A DNA stretch of 64,000 nt. It comes from Boswellia sacra (lineage: Eukaryota; Streptophyta; Magnoliopsida; Sapindales; Burseraceae). The position numbers and the translations under genes were made by a program. The stretch covers positions 100,426-164,425 of the forward strand of contig SNVD02002403.1 of assembly GCA_013180625.2 (NCBI GenBank), given 5' to 3'. Positions 34,746 through 44,379 of the stretch are shown here, piece by piece (the first letter of the stretch is position 1; every line of letters starts with the position of its first letter). The notes under the pieces are model-generated. The model searched no databases. It saw only the letters and a list, made by a program, of their open reading frames with translations, and was not told where the DNA came from.

Positions 34746-36113
34746 GGGTTATAGTCACAGACCTCCCCTACCTTTTGGGCTTATTTCATCAATATGGGCC
34801 GTTTGCATATTTTTATAAATTTAGTCCTTACGTTTTTTGAAAGTCATCACAGACCTCCCTTCCGTTAACTTTCTAGTTAAATGTTAGTAAATAAGTTAAC
34901 CTCAAAGGGTAAGATCGTCATTTAAATATTTAAAATTGGGTTATTGTCATGGCCAACCCTACCTTTTGGCTGTATTTCATCAATATGAACTGTTGGACCA
35001 TTTTTCATTTTTTTCATAAATTTAGTCCCTTTATTTTACAAAAGTCATCAAAGACATCCCTTCTATTAAAATTAATGTAGTATGAAGCTGGTGACATAAC
35101 GATTCAAACCCATGACTTCTTATGCTCTAACCTACCCTTAACCACCTGGCCAAGCTAACTTGTGGACATTGCACTAACTACATAATGATATTACACCTCT
35201 TATTCTTCTGCTAAATACACAAAACAAACTCAAAAACTGGTAGCATGATGATTCGAACCAAAAATCAATTTCTTAATCATCATCCTCCTCCTCCACCGTT
35301 CTCTCTCTAACCCAACAATCACATCACCTTTCTCTCTCTAATTTAAAAATTGTTTTTTCTGAAATGGTTTTTAATTTCTTTATGATTTTATTTATTTTAA
35401 TTAATGAGCTATTTTTGTTCTTCTGTTGTTGGTGGCAGTGACTGAGTTCTTGAGGTGGTGGTTTTCGTTTCTAGGTTGCTGGCTTGTTGGATTACAGGAT
35501 GTTGAAGTTGGGGTGTGAGCTTGGATTTAGGTTTGTGTGGTAGTGATTGGATTTTTTTCAAGGTTGGTCTTCACAGTTTCATTCGTTTTATTTACTACCA
35601 ATTTAATTTAAGAATAATGATGATAACATGAACATGAATAGTTTCATTCGTTCATGTTATGTTTCATGTTATCGTCACACATAATGACATTTCTGGGTTG
35701 CTGGCTTGTTGACTTACTTTTGAAATTTTTTATTTAATTTTTTATTGAAATTAGTTAATTTAAGAATTTTTTTAAGGGCATTTAAGTAATTGCACAGGAT
35801 GTCTGTGATGACTTTTGTAAAACATAGGGACTAAATTTATGAAAAAATGCAAACAGTCCATATTGATGAAATAAAGCCAAAAGGTAGGGGAGGTCCATGA
35901 CAATAACCCATTTAATTTAAGAATTTTTTTAAGGGCATTTAAGTAATTGCACAGTATTTGGACGAAAAGATGATGTCATCTAACGGTTAAGTTAACAGAA
36001 GGGATGCTGTGATGACTTTTGTAAAACATAGGGACTAAATTTATGAAAAAATGCAAACGGTCCATATTGATGAAATAAAGCCAAAAGGTAGGAGAGGTCC
36101 ATGACAATAACCC
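34746..36113. mobile_element. Mutator-like (MULE) non-autonomous DNA transposon
   Basis: The long terminal inverted repeats begin GGGTTAT-GTCA and share about 120 bp, including CTACCTTTTGG, TTTCATCAATATGG and TAAATTTAGTCC. The flanks are an exact 10-bp duplication ATAGTTAATT (34736-34745 and 36114-36123); if the T/A next to the TIR is counted as TIR the duplication is 8 bp. Both ends carry a second, inner TIR copy in the same orientation (left at 34938, right ending at 35909). There is no transposase ORF. The interior holds a tRNA-like segment and a CT-rich stretch. Confidence 0.8.
35088..35158 (-). other. tRNA-like/pol III promoter segment inside the MULE
   Basis: The minus strand reads TGGCCAGGTGGTTAAGG (A-box-like, 35152-35136), then about 25 nt later GGGTTTGAATC (B-box-like, 35111-35101). 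Spacing and sequence resemble the 5' and T-arm halves of a Ser/Leu-type tRNA or a tRNA-derived SINE. A second B-box-like copy, GGTTCGAATC followed by ATCATGCTACCAG, lies at 35263-35241. I cannot fold a full cloverleaf with confidence, so it is not called a tRNA gene. Confidence 0.45.
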
Positions 36114-36951
36114 ATAGTTAATTAGTACAATAATCGTTATGATTAGTGGTATAATTAAGCATGTTTAGCAGTTAATTACATAGTTAATTAATAATTAATT
36201 AGTGATTAATTTGTCGTTAATTATGCATGATTAGTTGATAATTAATAAATAATTATGTGATTTATCAATAGTTAATTAAGCACGATTAGTGGTTATTTAG
36301 TATTTAACTATACATGTTTGGAATAGTATATTGATGATGCCATGCTTAGATTAATATTTATTTTGATTATGCCTATTGTTACTAACATCCTTGTCTAATA
36401 ATAGGGAATCCATTTTAAAATTCCTTCAGCTCATAATTGTTTAAATTATTTTTTTGCAATTGTTATTAAAGAATGTTGCATTCCTCAATCCCTTCCCCAA
36501 TGTTTAATGGAAATATAATCAGTTCTCCTTCCTCTTTCTATGAATGTATATAAACTGTTACCACCTTGCATCTAATAAAAATTTAAAAGCAATTGTTTGT
36601 ATAATAAAACATAGGATCAAGCTAGGAGAGCATTAGTGGTATAGAACTTAGAATTCAGTAAACTTTTAGTAGAGGCCAGATTAACGTCCAAGCAGGTGTA
36701 ACCTGTACCTAACTTGCCGAACTCATCTTTGATGAGATGATGGGCAGTTAGGTTCAGAGAAGCAAGGCATCGGTTGCCGTCACTCAAATTTTCCCATGGT
36801 TGATTACTTAGATGGGGACTTTATTATATCTATGGGTCTCGTCTCCGTGACTTGACTTGTATGGCCCTCCAAGCATCTAAAAGGAAGCTTCGAAAAAATG
36901 GTGTTGAGGTCATAAACACTTGGAGCATGATGGAAGCCCCCCCCACCATAG

Positions 36952-36969
36952 TGGCAACTCCACTGAGGA
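36952..36969 (+). other. Primer binding site of element C
   Basis: TGGCAACTCCACTGAGGA, three bases after the LTR end and followed by AGAAGCTGATTCCGATAAGG, the conserved Tat leader start. Best kept PBS of the Tat group here. Confidence 0.8.
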
Positions 36970-37368
36970 CCTAGAGAAGCTGATTCCGATAAGGAATATT
37001 GAGTTCTTCTGTTCTTTGTCATTATGTGATCTTAATGCATCACTACACTATCACACATTGCAAAAATACCTTTTATTTGATCAGTGGCTTTGGTATGGGG
37101 ATTCCTCGTGTTCCACTTGACCTTTGAGACCCATATCGCTGATAATCACCACCTTGAGCACGTACCATTAAGTTGGTATAGAAAAGGGCTACCTTCCACT
37201 CAAGGGTAATTCTCGCTCAAAGGGACCTTTGGCTATTAAACACAAGACTGAAGCCCATGCTAGATAAACTTAGCTACTATCCCCAAGATACCCAAGCCAC
37301 TTGGTTATTTGCATGGATCCTTTGAGACATATGAGAAACTGCGAACCTCTTGTAAAGGGGTGAAAGCC
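36970..37368 (+). other. Leader of element C, left part
   Basis: Homologous to 11453-11800 (GTACCATTAAGTTGGTATAG, CTGAAGCCCATG). It is cut by element A at 37368; the right part resumes at 47321-47872, including the CATGCATG tract at 47808-47844 and TTTGTAG before the gag ATG. Confidence 0.7.
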
Positions 37369-38781
37369 TGATGCGTTCGAAACAAGCAAGTATACTAGTC
37401 GCACAAGTAATAAAGTGATAAGTAAGATATCGTTCCCACGAGGATTGATTCTAATTGAATTTGTTATTTTCCAGCAATAATAAACTAAATGGGGGGGTTT
37501 TGTTGATTGATTAACTAAACTTAATACGAAAGCAAATGAAGAACAATACAATGCAAAGTTAAATCAATTGAGAATTACACAATGAAAGAAATCTGGTTAA
37601 GGGATCATTCTCTGCCACAAGATATGGATTTGCGAATTAATTGTAGGATTATCATCAAATTACACCATTGAACTTATCAACCGTAGATAACAATAAGCTC
37701 TGTTATCCCAATCTTTCCTTACTTTGTTGTTAAATAAAACAGGCTCTTTATTTAATCTCTATCCATTAAACAACCTAGAACAAGCTCTCTAAATTTAATT
37801 CAATGGATGCATTATGAAAAGAAAGATAGGTTGATCTAAGCAATAAACACACAAGCTCGGATTATTTAACTTAGGTTATATTATCCAATTGCAATCTCTG
37901 ATCACAATTTTGCTACTAATATTAGAAATTCAAGACAATTACGGATCAAGATTTCTAGTCTAGCAATAGACAATATCCAGATTATATTCAGTTGGCCACC
38001 CAAATACAATCAGCAAGCAATCATAAGCATTAAATATGGGAAAATACAAGCAACTTCAATTAGAGAATTGGATAACAATTCTTGCACAATCAACTCACAA
38101 AAACCATATCAGGGCTTTGAAATCACCCTCAACCAATTCAGATTTAGTTACACATATTCAGAAGAATACAAATACAATACAATATGGAGACATTCCAGAA
38201 AATGAAAGGGAAAGGGAAAACTTAGCAAATTTGATGAAATCTCTTAGGATTTGTAGTTCTTCCTCTTTCCAAGCCTTCAATCTCCTTCAAGAACTCCAAG
38301 AGATGAGAGAAATCCAAAGATGCAGCCTCCTCCACGTTCTCCCCTCTTCAAGTTATGAAAATAAAACCCTAAAATGTGTTTAATACTCTGCTACGGTAAC
38401 TTGCTACAGTGCCTCATATTTAATAACATGCTACAGTGATATATGGAATTACAAATATACACTTCTCATACCATTTTTATCACAACTTTCGGTACACTAC
38501 ATAAATTCGTGAACCGTAAATTTCTCCAGAAAATAGACTTCGAGAGCTTTTCAACGGTATATAGCATGTCATCGGGTTCATTGTATATCAATACAATTAA
38601 ATCCGAGAAATTGGTTGACTAGCAGAGGTGAAAATGAAGGGTTTTACTCCATTTTTGTGCAAGTTGCTCCAAAACTCCTACAAACATCAAAACCACACAA
38701 AAACATAAAAATACCAAGGAATATAGCAAAGAAACATGGACGAATTGATATGAAAAGTAATACATAAATAGACACTTATCA
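37369..38781 (-). repeat. 3' LTR of element A
   Basis: 1413 bp; on the plus strand it starts TGATGCGTTCGAAAC and ends CACTTATCA. The U3 has three ACTGTAGC/ACCGTAGC motifs (plus-strand GCTACAGT) close to 38390-38440. The PPT lies immediately right. Confidence 0.9.
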
Positions 38782-38794
38782 AATTCCCCCACAC
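38782..38794 (-). other. Polypurine tract of element A
   Basis: Minus strand GTGTGGGGGAATT directly adjoining the 3' LTR start TGATAAGTG. The same tract at 62648-62636 adjoins the LTR of the second A-type element. Confidence 0.8.
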
Positions 38795-40818
38795 TTAAAC
38801 TTTGCTAGTCCTCGAGCAACTACGACAATATGAAAATAAAACTAAATCGAAACAGAATCAACAAAAAATTAAAACACACAAATGCTTCAACTTGCAAATA
38901 GGCCTCAAAGATTGTACTTAATTATAACCCAAGGAAAACTTCAAAATAATGCACTTGATCAAGAATTTCATCTCAAAATTAGTTTCGCTTCACTTCAATT
39001 CCTCAAGTGTGTGTGTGTAGAGCCATTCTCACCTAATCACTTGTAACCCGGATGAGTTTATGCATAAAATGAATCATATTTAATATTGAAGATGTGTGTA
39101 TAAATGAACTCCATAGGCCTGCTTTTCAAGTCACTCTCCACTAATGTAGACAAGCACAACACCAAGGATCAAGTAGGGCTTTATTAAGCTTGTAACGTTT
39201 GGCTTGGGTGAAGATATGATAAAGGATAATAATTTGGCTCAAATCACCCACAAACACATAAATCATTTAAGACTATGTAGAGCTCAACCCTATAACACAA
39301 CTTCATTTCAATTCACCAGGTTACTCCCCCAAACTTATTTAGAACACTCAATCTTTTTTTTTTTTTTTTGCAGAAAACAAAAGAAAACTACACCCCCACA
39401 CTTTGTTGTTTCATTCTTTTTAAGAACACTTAAGGGTATAGATCTCTTATTCTTCTTCTTTTGTTCTTTTTTTTCTTTTTTTTCTTTTTTTTATTACACT
39501 TCCCCTCCCCCACACTTAAACAACACATTGTCCTCAATGTGTAAGTACGTGGACGATAAGTACAGATTGGCTTTTTTTCTTTTTTTTTTTTTTACAAACA
39601 CAATAGAACTCACTTGCATTGCTCATGACACATCCCAACCTCCTCTAACTTCCCAAAACCAAAACATAGCTCAGAATTTAATTGTGAATGATCTACATGC
39701 TCATAGGTAAGGGATAAACTGTTTGGAACAAATTCATTTGAGGTTAGGAAATCTTTTAGTGAGTTAATAAAGAAAAAGGCTTACAAAGGCTCAAAGGGGT
39801 AACTAGGGATCAATTTCAGTCAAGGTTGGCTATTAAGGCTCAAACGGTCCAAAGATGGCCTAAATCATTTCCCCAATGTTGCACAGTCTAGGATTTTGCC
39901 TCGAGTGATCATCAAACAAGTTCTAGAATTCATTAAAATCTGAAGAAACACTTAAATTGCATAAACCTTCTCTAAGTAAACAAATAACTCAATGATAATG
40001 GCTCAGTGCTCAATGTTGCACAAGGAATCAAAAGCAAAGCGAAAACCAATAAACATTTCAAGCACACAGATCCATGTATCATTTATCATTTTCCAAGAGT
40101 TATTCTTAATTCAATCATTATCTTATCATCGACCCACAAAATGCAAGAAAAGAGGTACGTGGCGTTGTTACACCTGAGTCAAGATTGTATATTTCAACAA
40201 TCCTTAGGACCAGTAGCCCGCAGACTTAAGGTTTCCAGCCTATATACCTTTATTATGAAAGAACAAAACAAGAAACAAGACACTTCAAACAACATGAAAT
40301 AAACAAACTACAGATTTATTTAGAGAGAATGCGTTTCAAGAGTTAAGGAAACCCCATATTCTGCCATTCTCAGGTTTTTCCACAATGTTTTTTTTTTTTC
40401 GAATCGAAACTGATAAGACAAAAACACATAACAACTCTAAATTACACAAAACTAAACTTACTCATAAAATAACAAAGTCCAACAAGTCAGCAAACAAAAA
40501 CAAGTTAGTTAGAATGGGTCTAAAAAGTTTAGAAGTTAGCCTCCTTATTCACCCATTATGGATTGAAGAGATCTAGAATGCGTTTTAAGAGGAATTAAAC
40601 TTTTTAGGCCACCACTCTAAAAGCCATGATTAGAAAATATTACCTGGGGCGAAAGAAATAACCTGAAAAAAAACTCAAAAGAAATGACATGAAAAATCTC
40701 AAATAAACACACTAAAAAGAAAGTAAACAAAAAAACAAAGCAAACCGATAGATAGAGATTACAGATGGAGTGTTAAATCCAGTCTACGCCTTTTATTGCC
40801 TTCTCCAAACCAATCTAT
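38795..40818 (-). other. 3' non-coding module X of element A
   Basis: This region lies between the LOG-like ORF and the PPT. No convincing ORF on either strand; 39204-39710 and similar open stretches are low-complexity T-rich shadows. It is nearly collinear with 62649-64000 in the second A-type element, and parts match 13061-13900 and 33000-33870. T-tracts (39350-39600 on plus) and further GTGTGGGGG motifs (near 39388 and 39505) occur. Confidence 0.7.
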
Positions 40819-41407
40819 TCAAGCCGTTGTTGGATCAGGCAAATAGACGAATTCTTGGAGTTTATCAATTAACTCCCCTGCAGTTAAAGCTGTAACCAGG
40901 ATTTGCCTCGCCGACGGTGAGATGAAGTTTTTGTCTACAGCTTGATCAAGAAAGGATAACAAACCATCAAAAAAATTATTGACATTTAACAAACCAATGG
41001 GTTTCCGATGGATGTTTAGCTGTGCCCAAGAGGTGATTTGAAATATCTCCTCTAATGTACCATAACCACCAGGCAAAGCTATAAATGCATCGGACTTAAC
41101 AACCATATATGCAATACGCTCATGCATGCTAGAGACCTGTAACTCTTCCCCTATGGTGTTGCCTATGATATCTCGTACAGCTAATGGTTTGGGATAATGC
41201 CGAGAACTTTGCTCCCTCCTAGGGATGCAGCTGTTGACACACACCTCATTAACCCAAGACTACCCCCTCCATAAATCAAATGAATACCCCTCGCAGCTAA
41301 TGTCCTACCAAGATCAAGAGCTGCTGTTGTAAACTCTCCATCTTTACAAATTGCGATCCACAAAATACGCATATATTTTGGAATCGCCGAATTGGTGTTT
41401 TCTCCAT
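40819..41407 (-). pseudogene. LOG-like cytokinin riboside 5'-monophosphate phosphoribohydrolase, retroelement-borne copy A
   Basis: LOG enzymes release active free-base cytokinin from the nucleoside monophosphate in the cytosol. On the minus strand ATG at 41407-41405 begins MEKTPIRRFQNICVFCGSQ, then after a frameshift LDLGRTLAARGIHLIYGGGS (about 41315-41256). A one-base loss in a T-run at 41188-41190 shifts frame again at GIIP/KPLAV. The rest is open to 40819: GEELQVSSMHERIAYM, the nucleotide/catalytic motif PGGYGTLEE (intact), WAQLNIHRKPIGLLNVNNFF, LSFLDQAV and SARQILVTALTAGELIDKLQ. Total about 195 codons, near the usual 200-220. It has no introns, whereas typical plant LOG genes have several. 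No retroelement family normally encodes LOG, so this is captured cargo. Copy B is at 52183-52833. Confidence 0.85.
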
Positions 41408-41620
41408 TTCTAAAAGTGCTCTAAACTTTTGCAAGACAATGATGTCCGTTAGGTATTATGCGATTCAAGTGCAAGACAGGTTATAAAATGACATTTTAAA
41501 ATATGCAGCATGGATATATACACACGTAAAACTCTCAAATGTGACACATGGGGACATAATTTCGGTGGGAGTTGCTCGATGCAGATTTATCGCCCCAAGA
41601 TTTGAAAAAATGAGATATGC

Positions 41621-41800
41621 TTTCGGCGGGGTTTGACAAAACCTACACACTTGTCTCCCACGTGAAGCATGAAAAATGGAAATAAACTTTCGGCGGGGGT
41701 TGACAAAACCCCCACACTTGTCTCCCACGTGAAGCATAAAAAATAGAGATACACTTTCGGTGGAGGTTGACAAAACCTCCACACTTGTCTCCCACGTGTA
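41621..41800. repeat. 67-bp tandem repeats with hairpin and CACGTG (G-box), ~2.7 units
   Basis: Units begin at 41621, 41688 and 41755, each exactly 67 bp apart. Each has TTTCGG, an inverted repeat around GACAA (unit 2 GGGGGTTgacaaAACCCCC; unit 3 GTGGAGGTTgacaaAACCTCCAC) and TTGTCTCCCACGTG. They lie 5' of the LOG-like ORF on the element's strand. A diverged partial unit is at 41560. Confidence 0.9.
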
Positions 41801-41959
41801 CTTATGGCAAAGGGTAGTCATATGGTTTGTCAAAAAGAAAACTTGAAATTAAAACAAACAAAATCAACAAACAACAACAACACAAAAACAACATTGATAA
41901 TCAGATCAAACGAAACAAGAAAAAAATTCTACGACAACAACACACATTCAAATATACAA

Positions 41960-42187
41960 GTACTTGTGATTGTGGCTCACATCTTCCTCTGGTTTTACGT
42001 CCAGTAACGGCTGAAACGCCTTCTATGAGTCGGGGATTTGCTTCCCATCCAGTTTCTTATAAACTGGCAAACAGGGTCGTTTTTAGTCAGATTTCCTAGA
42101 CTATAACACTGCAATTCATCACGAAATTGTGTCCATAGATTAAGCATTTCACGCTGAACAAGTCCGCAAGAATGTGACTCAAGAGTT
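41960..42187 (-). other. Conserved pre-LOG segment in element A (shared with element B)
   Basis: Minus-strand sequence from CTCTTGAGTCACATTCTTGC through AATTTCGTGATGA, AACGACCCTGTTTGCCAG and CCAGAGGAAGATGTGAGCCA matches 51701-51930 of element B almost base for base over about 230 bp. It overlaps the C-terminal part of the unknown ORF 42705-41995. Together with the LOG ORF it forms the cassette common to A and B. Confidence 0.8.
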
Positions 42188-42705
42188 AATAAAACATTAT
42201 CCAGCGACTCATTACTCAAACCATTCTAAATAAATGAAAGTTTATCTTCTCTATTCCTGGACGCAAAACCTAATGAACGACAAGTCTGGTTACAATTCCA
42301 TCTAGCAAATTTATAACATACTTGTAAACTTTTCGCTCTTCGCCTCTTGGCGTAGTAGCTCTTTCCTAGACCAGGCATGTATTTTGCGAGATTAATGTCC
42401 GGCTCACCGGACAATCTCACCTTGGCTTCGATAAGCCATCGGATATCAGCAGGCACATGTAGGAGCATCAATGCCCAAAGTCTAGTCATCCGTACTTTAT
42501 AAATTTTAAACACAGCATTTTGAGGAAGTGAAAGGAAATATTTATGAAGGTTCGATAGAAAAATATCAGCATCCATTGAAGAGAAGAAAAGGAGAGATAT
42601 TACCGATAATGCGATTGAGTTTGTTCTTTCTCCCAGATATGCACGATTCAAACCTTCGAGCAATGACTTCGGCTCCCATTTGGATGTTTCCTCAATCTGT
42701 TGCAC
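41995..42705 (-). pseudogene. Unknown ORF in element A, env position
   Basis: On the minus strand ATG at 42705 opens 159 codons to a TAG at 42228-42226; the same frame then runs on to 41995, giving about 236 codons with one stop. Visible: an N-terminal Leu-rich stretch (SIALSVISLLFFSSMDADIF), WALMLLHVPADIRWLIEAKV, the basic run YYAKRRRAKSL and Cys residues, then after the stop HSCGLVQREMLNLWTQFRDE and GSKSPTHRRRFSRYW. I do not recognise the family. It is not gag, RT, RNase H or integrase. Only the last part (from HSCGL) is present in element B, where stops break it. It may be captured host sequence or a diverged element-specific gene. Confidence 0.5.
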
Positions 42706-43039
42706 AAATGAATTCGAAGTACGGAATAATCAAATTAAACAAAAGAAAGGAAAAGAAAAGAGCAAAAACGAAACTAAAGACACATAAAAGAGAGAACAAC
42801 ACAATAACAAACAAAAGTCAAAAACAAGTAAAAAAAATATAAAAACAAATGAGACAGATGGCAAAGAGAGATAAAACTTGATCAATTTGATGGCCTACGA
42901 AAGGAATCTCCTCGAGACACAAAAATCGATCATTATTACCTTATTTTATTTTTCTTTTCTTTTTTTTATTTATTTTGCAAAAACATTGGGTTGACTCCCA
43001 ATAAGCGCTTGGTTTAACGTCCTCAGCCCGACGTTGGTT

Positions 43040-44139
43040 CCATCATGGGAGGGTCTAATCTCTGCTGTGCTTCACTAATGGGCTTGGATCCTGTTTTCCC
43101 ACAAGATTAGGTCCAGGCATATGGCTGGTCCTTGGATGTCAACAATCGTCCACCCAATAGCTGTTTTGTGATCTCTAAGTACTCGGATGAGTTTCTCTTC
43201 TTGTAATGGTGCAAGGCCCATTTCTATTGTAACTGGCAAAGGATCATTCTTATCCAAGAATCCATGCTTCAAATGATCTGGAAGAGGCTTAAGCTCCAAG
43301 GTAGTGGCTTTCATCATAGAAGGTAGAAGTTTCACATTAGATAAGGGAAATTGAATGCACGAAACATCATACCTATTTGTGGTTATAGCTATGGTCTCAT
43401 CTAAGCTTGCCACAGCTTTCTCCATTTCTTTGGACACTTGTATCAACCTTCTTGATTCCTTGGAATTTTCTGTCCCTATGTGCTCACTAAAAACTACTTT
43501 CAATCCATCCTTGTGAGTTAACTCAAAATGTTGTTGTGGCAAAGAATCAATAACATCAACTGCAAAAACAGAATGCAAGTCATTAGGGTACCTCATTGTC
43601 TCAAAAATATTAAAACGAATCACCTCACCATCGAATTCCATGGTGAGAGTGCCATCATGAACATCAATCTTAGTTCGAGCAGTTTTCAAGAATGGTCTCT
43701 CCAAAAGAATTGGTGTTGGATTAGGAGATGTCTAATCCTCCATTTCAAGAACATAGAAGTCTGCTGGGAAAACCAATTGATTTACTTGCACAAGCACATC
43801 TTCCACAACTCACTTGGGATATGCCTTAGAACGATCAGCAAGTTGAATGGTAATACCAGTTTCCGCAAGAGGTCCAAGATTTAAAGAAGCATAAATAGAA
43901 TATGGCATGATATTAATGGATGCTCCTAAATCTAATATAGCTCTTTCAAACTTGGTTCTACCAATGGTGCATGGAATGGTGAACGTACCTGGATCTTTGC
44001 ATTTCGGAAGAATTTTTCTTTGCAATACAGCTGAAACATTTTCCCCTACACTTACTTTCTCATTTCCATTCAAACTTTCTCTTGTTGGTGCATAAACTCC
44101 GTGAGGAAATTTTGCAAACGAGGTACTTGCTAATAGCAT
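43040..44139 (-). pseudogene. Protease and pre-RT part of element A polyprotein, RT-IN deleted
   Basis: Frame 44139-43810 reads KCKDPGTFTIPCTIGRTKFE then DLGASINIMPYSIYASLNLG; D-L-G-A-S-I-N is the usual protease active-site form of Athila elements. A stop separates it from 43704-43075, which reads KIDVHDGTLTMEFDGEVIRF and ends with LRDHKTAIGWTIVDIQGPA, the run-up to RT. The first RT words (RLDPPMMEP, about 43060-43035 after a frameshift) are followed at once by sequence normally found after pol (ACGTCGGGCTGAGGACGTTA near 43033-43014, then GGGAGTCAACCCAATG). RT, both RNase H and IN are therefore deleted at one junction near 43036. Confidence 0.75.
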
Positions 44140-44379
44140 CCAGAAGTGGTATATTTACCTCGATCTTGCGAAAAGTTTCTAGGATTTCCTGTTCTTGGTC
44201 CTCCTTCTTTGATTTTGCAAATCTGATAGGAAAAGGTGGGGGAGTAACATATGAAGGAATATGAGTTTTAGGATTTACCTTAGAAGATGATGTTTTATTC
44301 ATGGTGGAAGGGGTGTCATCCCCTTCATCAGTTTGTGATTTCTTTGGTGGAATCTCTAATTGCTTCCCACTTCTCAAAG

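Larger units (their letters stand above)
33876..36948 (+). repeat. 5' LTR of element C (interrupted; start uncertain)
   Basis: The right end (AAGCCCCCCCCACCA at 36948) is fixed by the PBS three bases later and by alignment with LTR1 and LTR E. A TATA box TTTATATAAGGGC is at 34381-34393. The left end is uncertain; TGATGACAACC at 33876 is a guess that gives about 1.7 kb after removing the MULE. AGGTGCACCCCTCT-like and GCCTCTAGATTAGAGGC inverted motifs crowd 34190-34330. Confidence 0.55.

Noticed and set aside
35088..35158. Functional tRNA gene
   Set aside because: Only A- and B-box-like parts are convincing; no clean acceptor stem or anticodon arm, and it sits inside a transposon.
39204..39710. 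168-codon ORF with Phe-rich runs
   Set aside because: Runs through T-tracts and is on the strand opposite to element A; the sister copy at 63069 is short and frame-shifted.
41465..41833. 122-codon minus-strand ORF upstream of the LOG-like gene
   Set aside because: Mostly a translation of the 67-bp tandem repeats, with internal repetition from the DNA period.
41995..42705. Envelope-like protein of an endogenous retrovirus
   Set aside because: Position fits, but no signal peptide plus transmembrane layout typical of env could be seen, and the sequence shows no family resemblance I can defend.
43528..43884. 118-codon plus-strand ORF
   Set aside because: Antisense shadow of the element A protease/pre-RT segment, with no recognisable motif.
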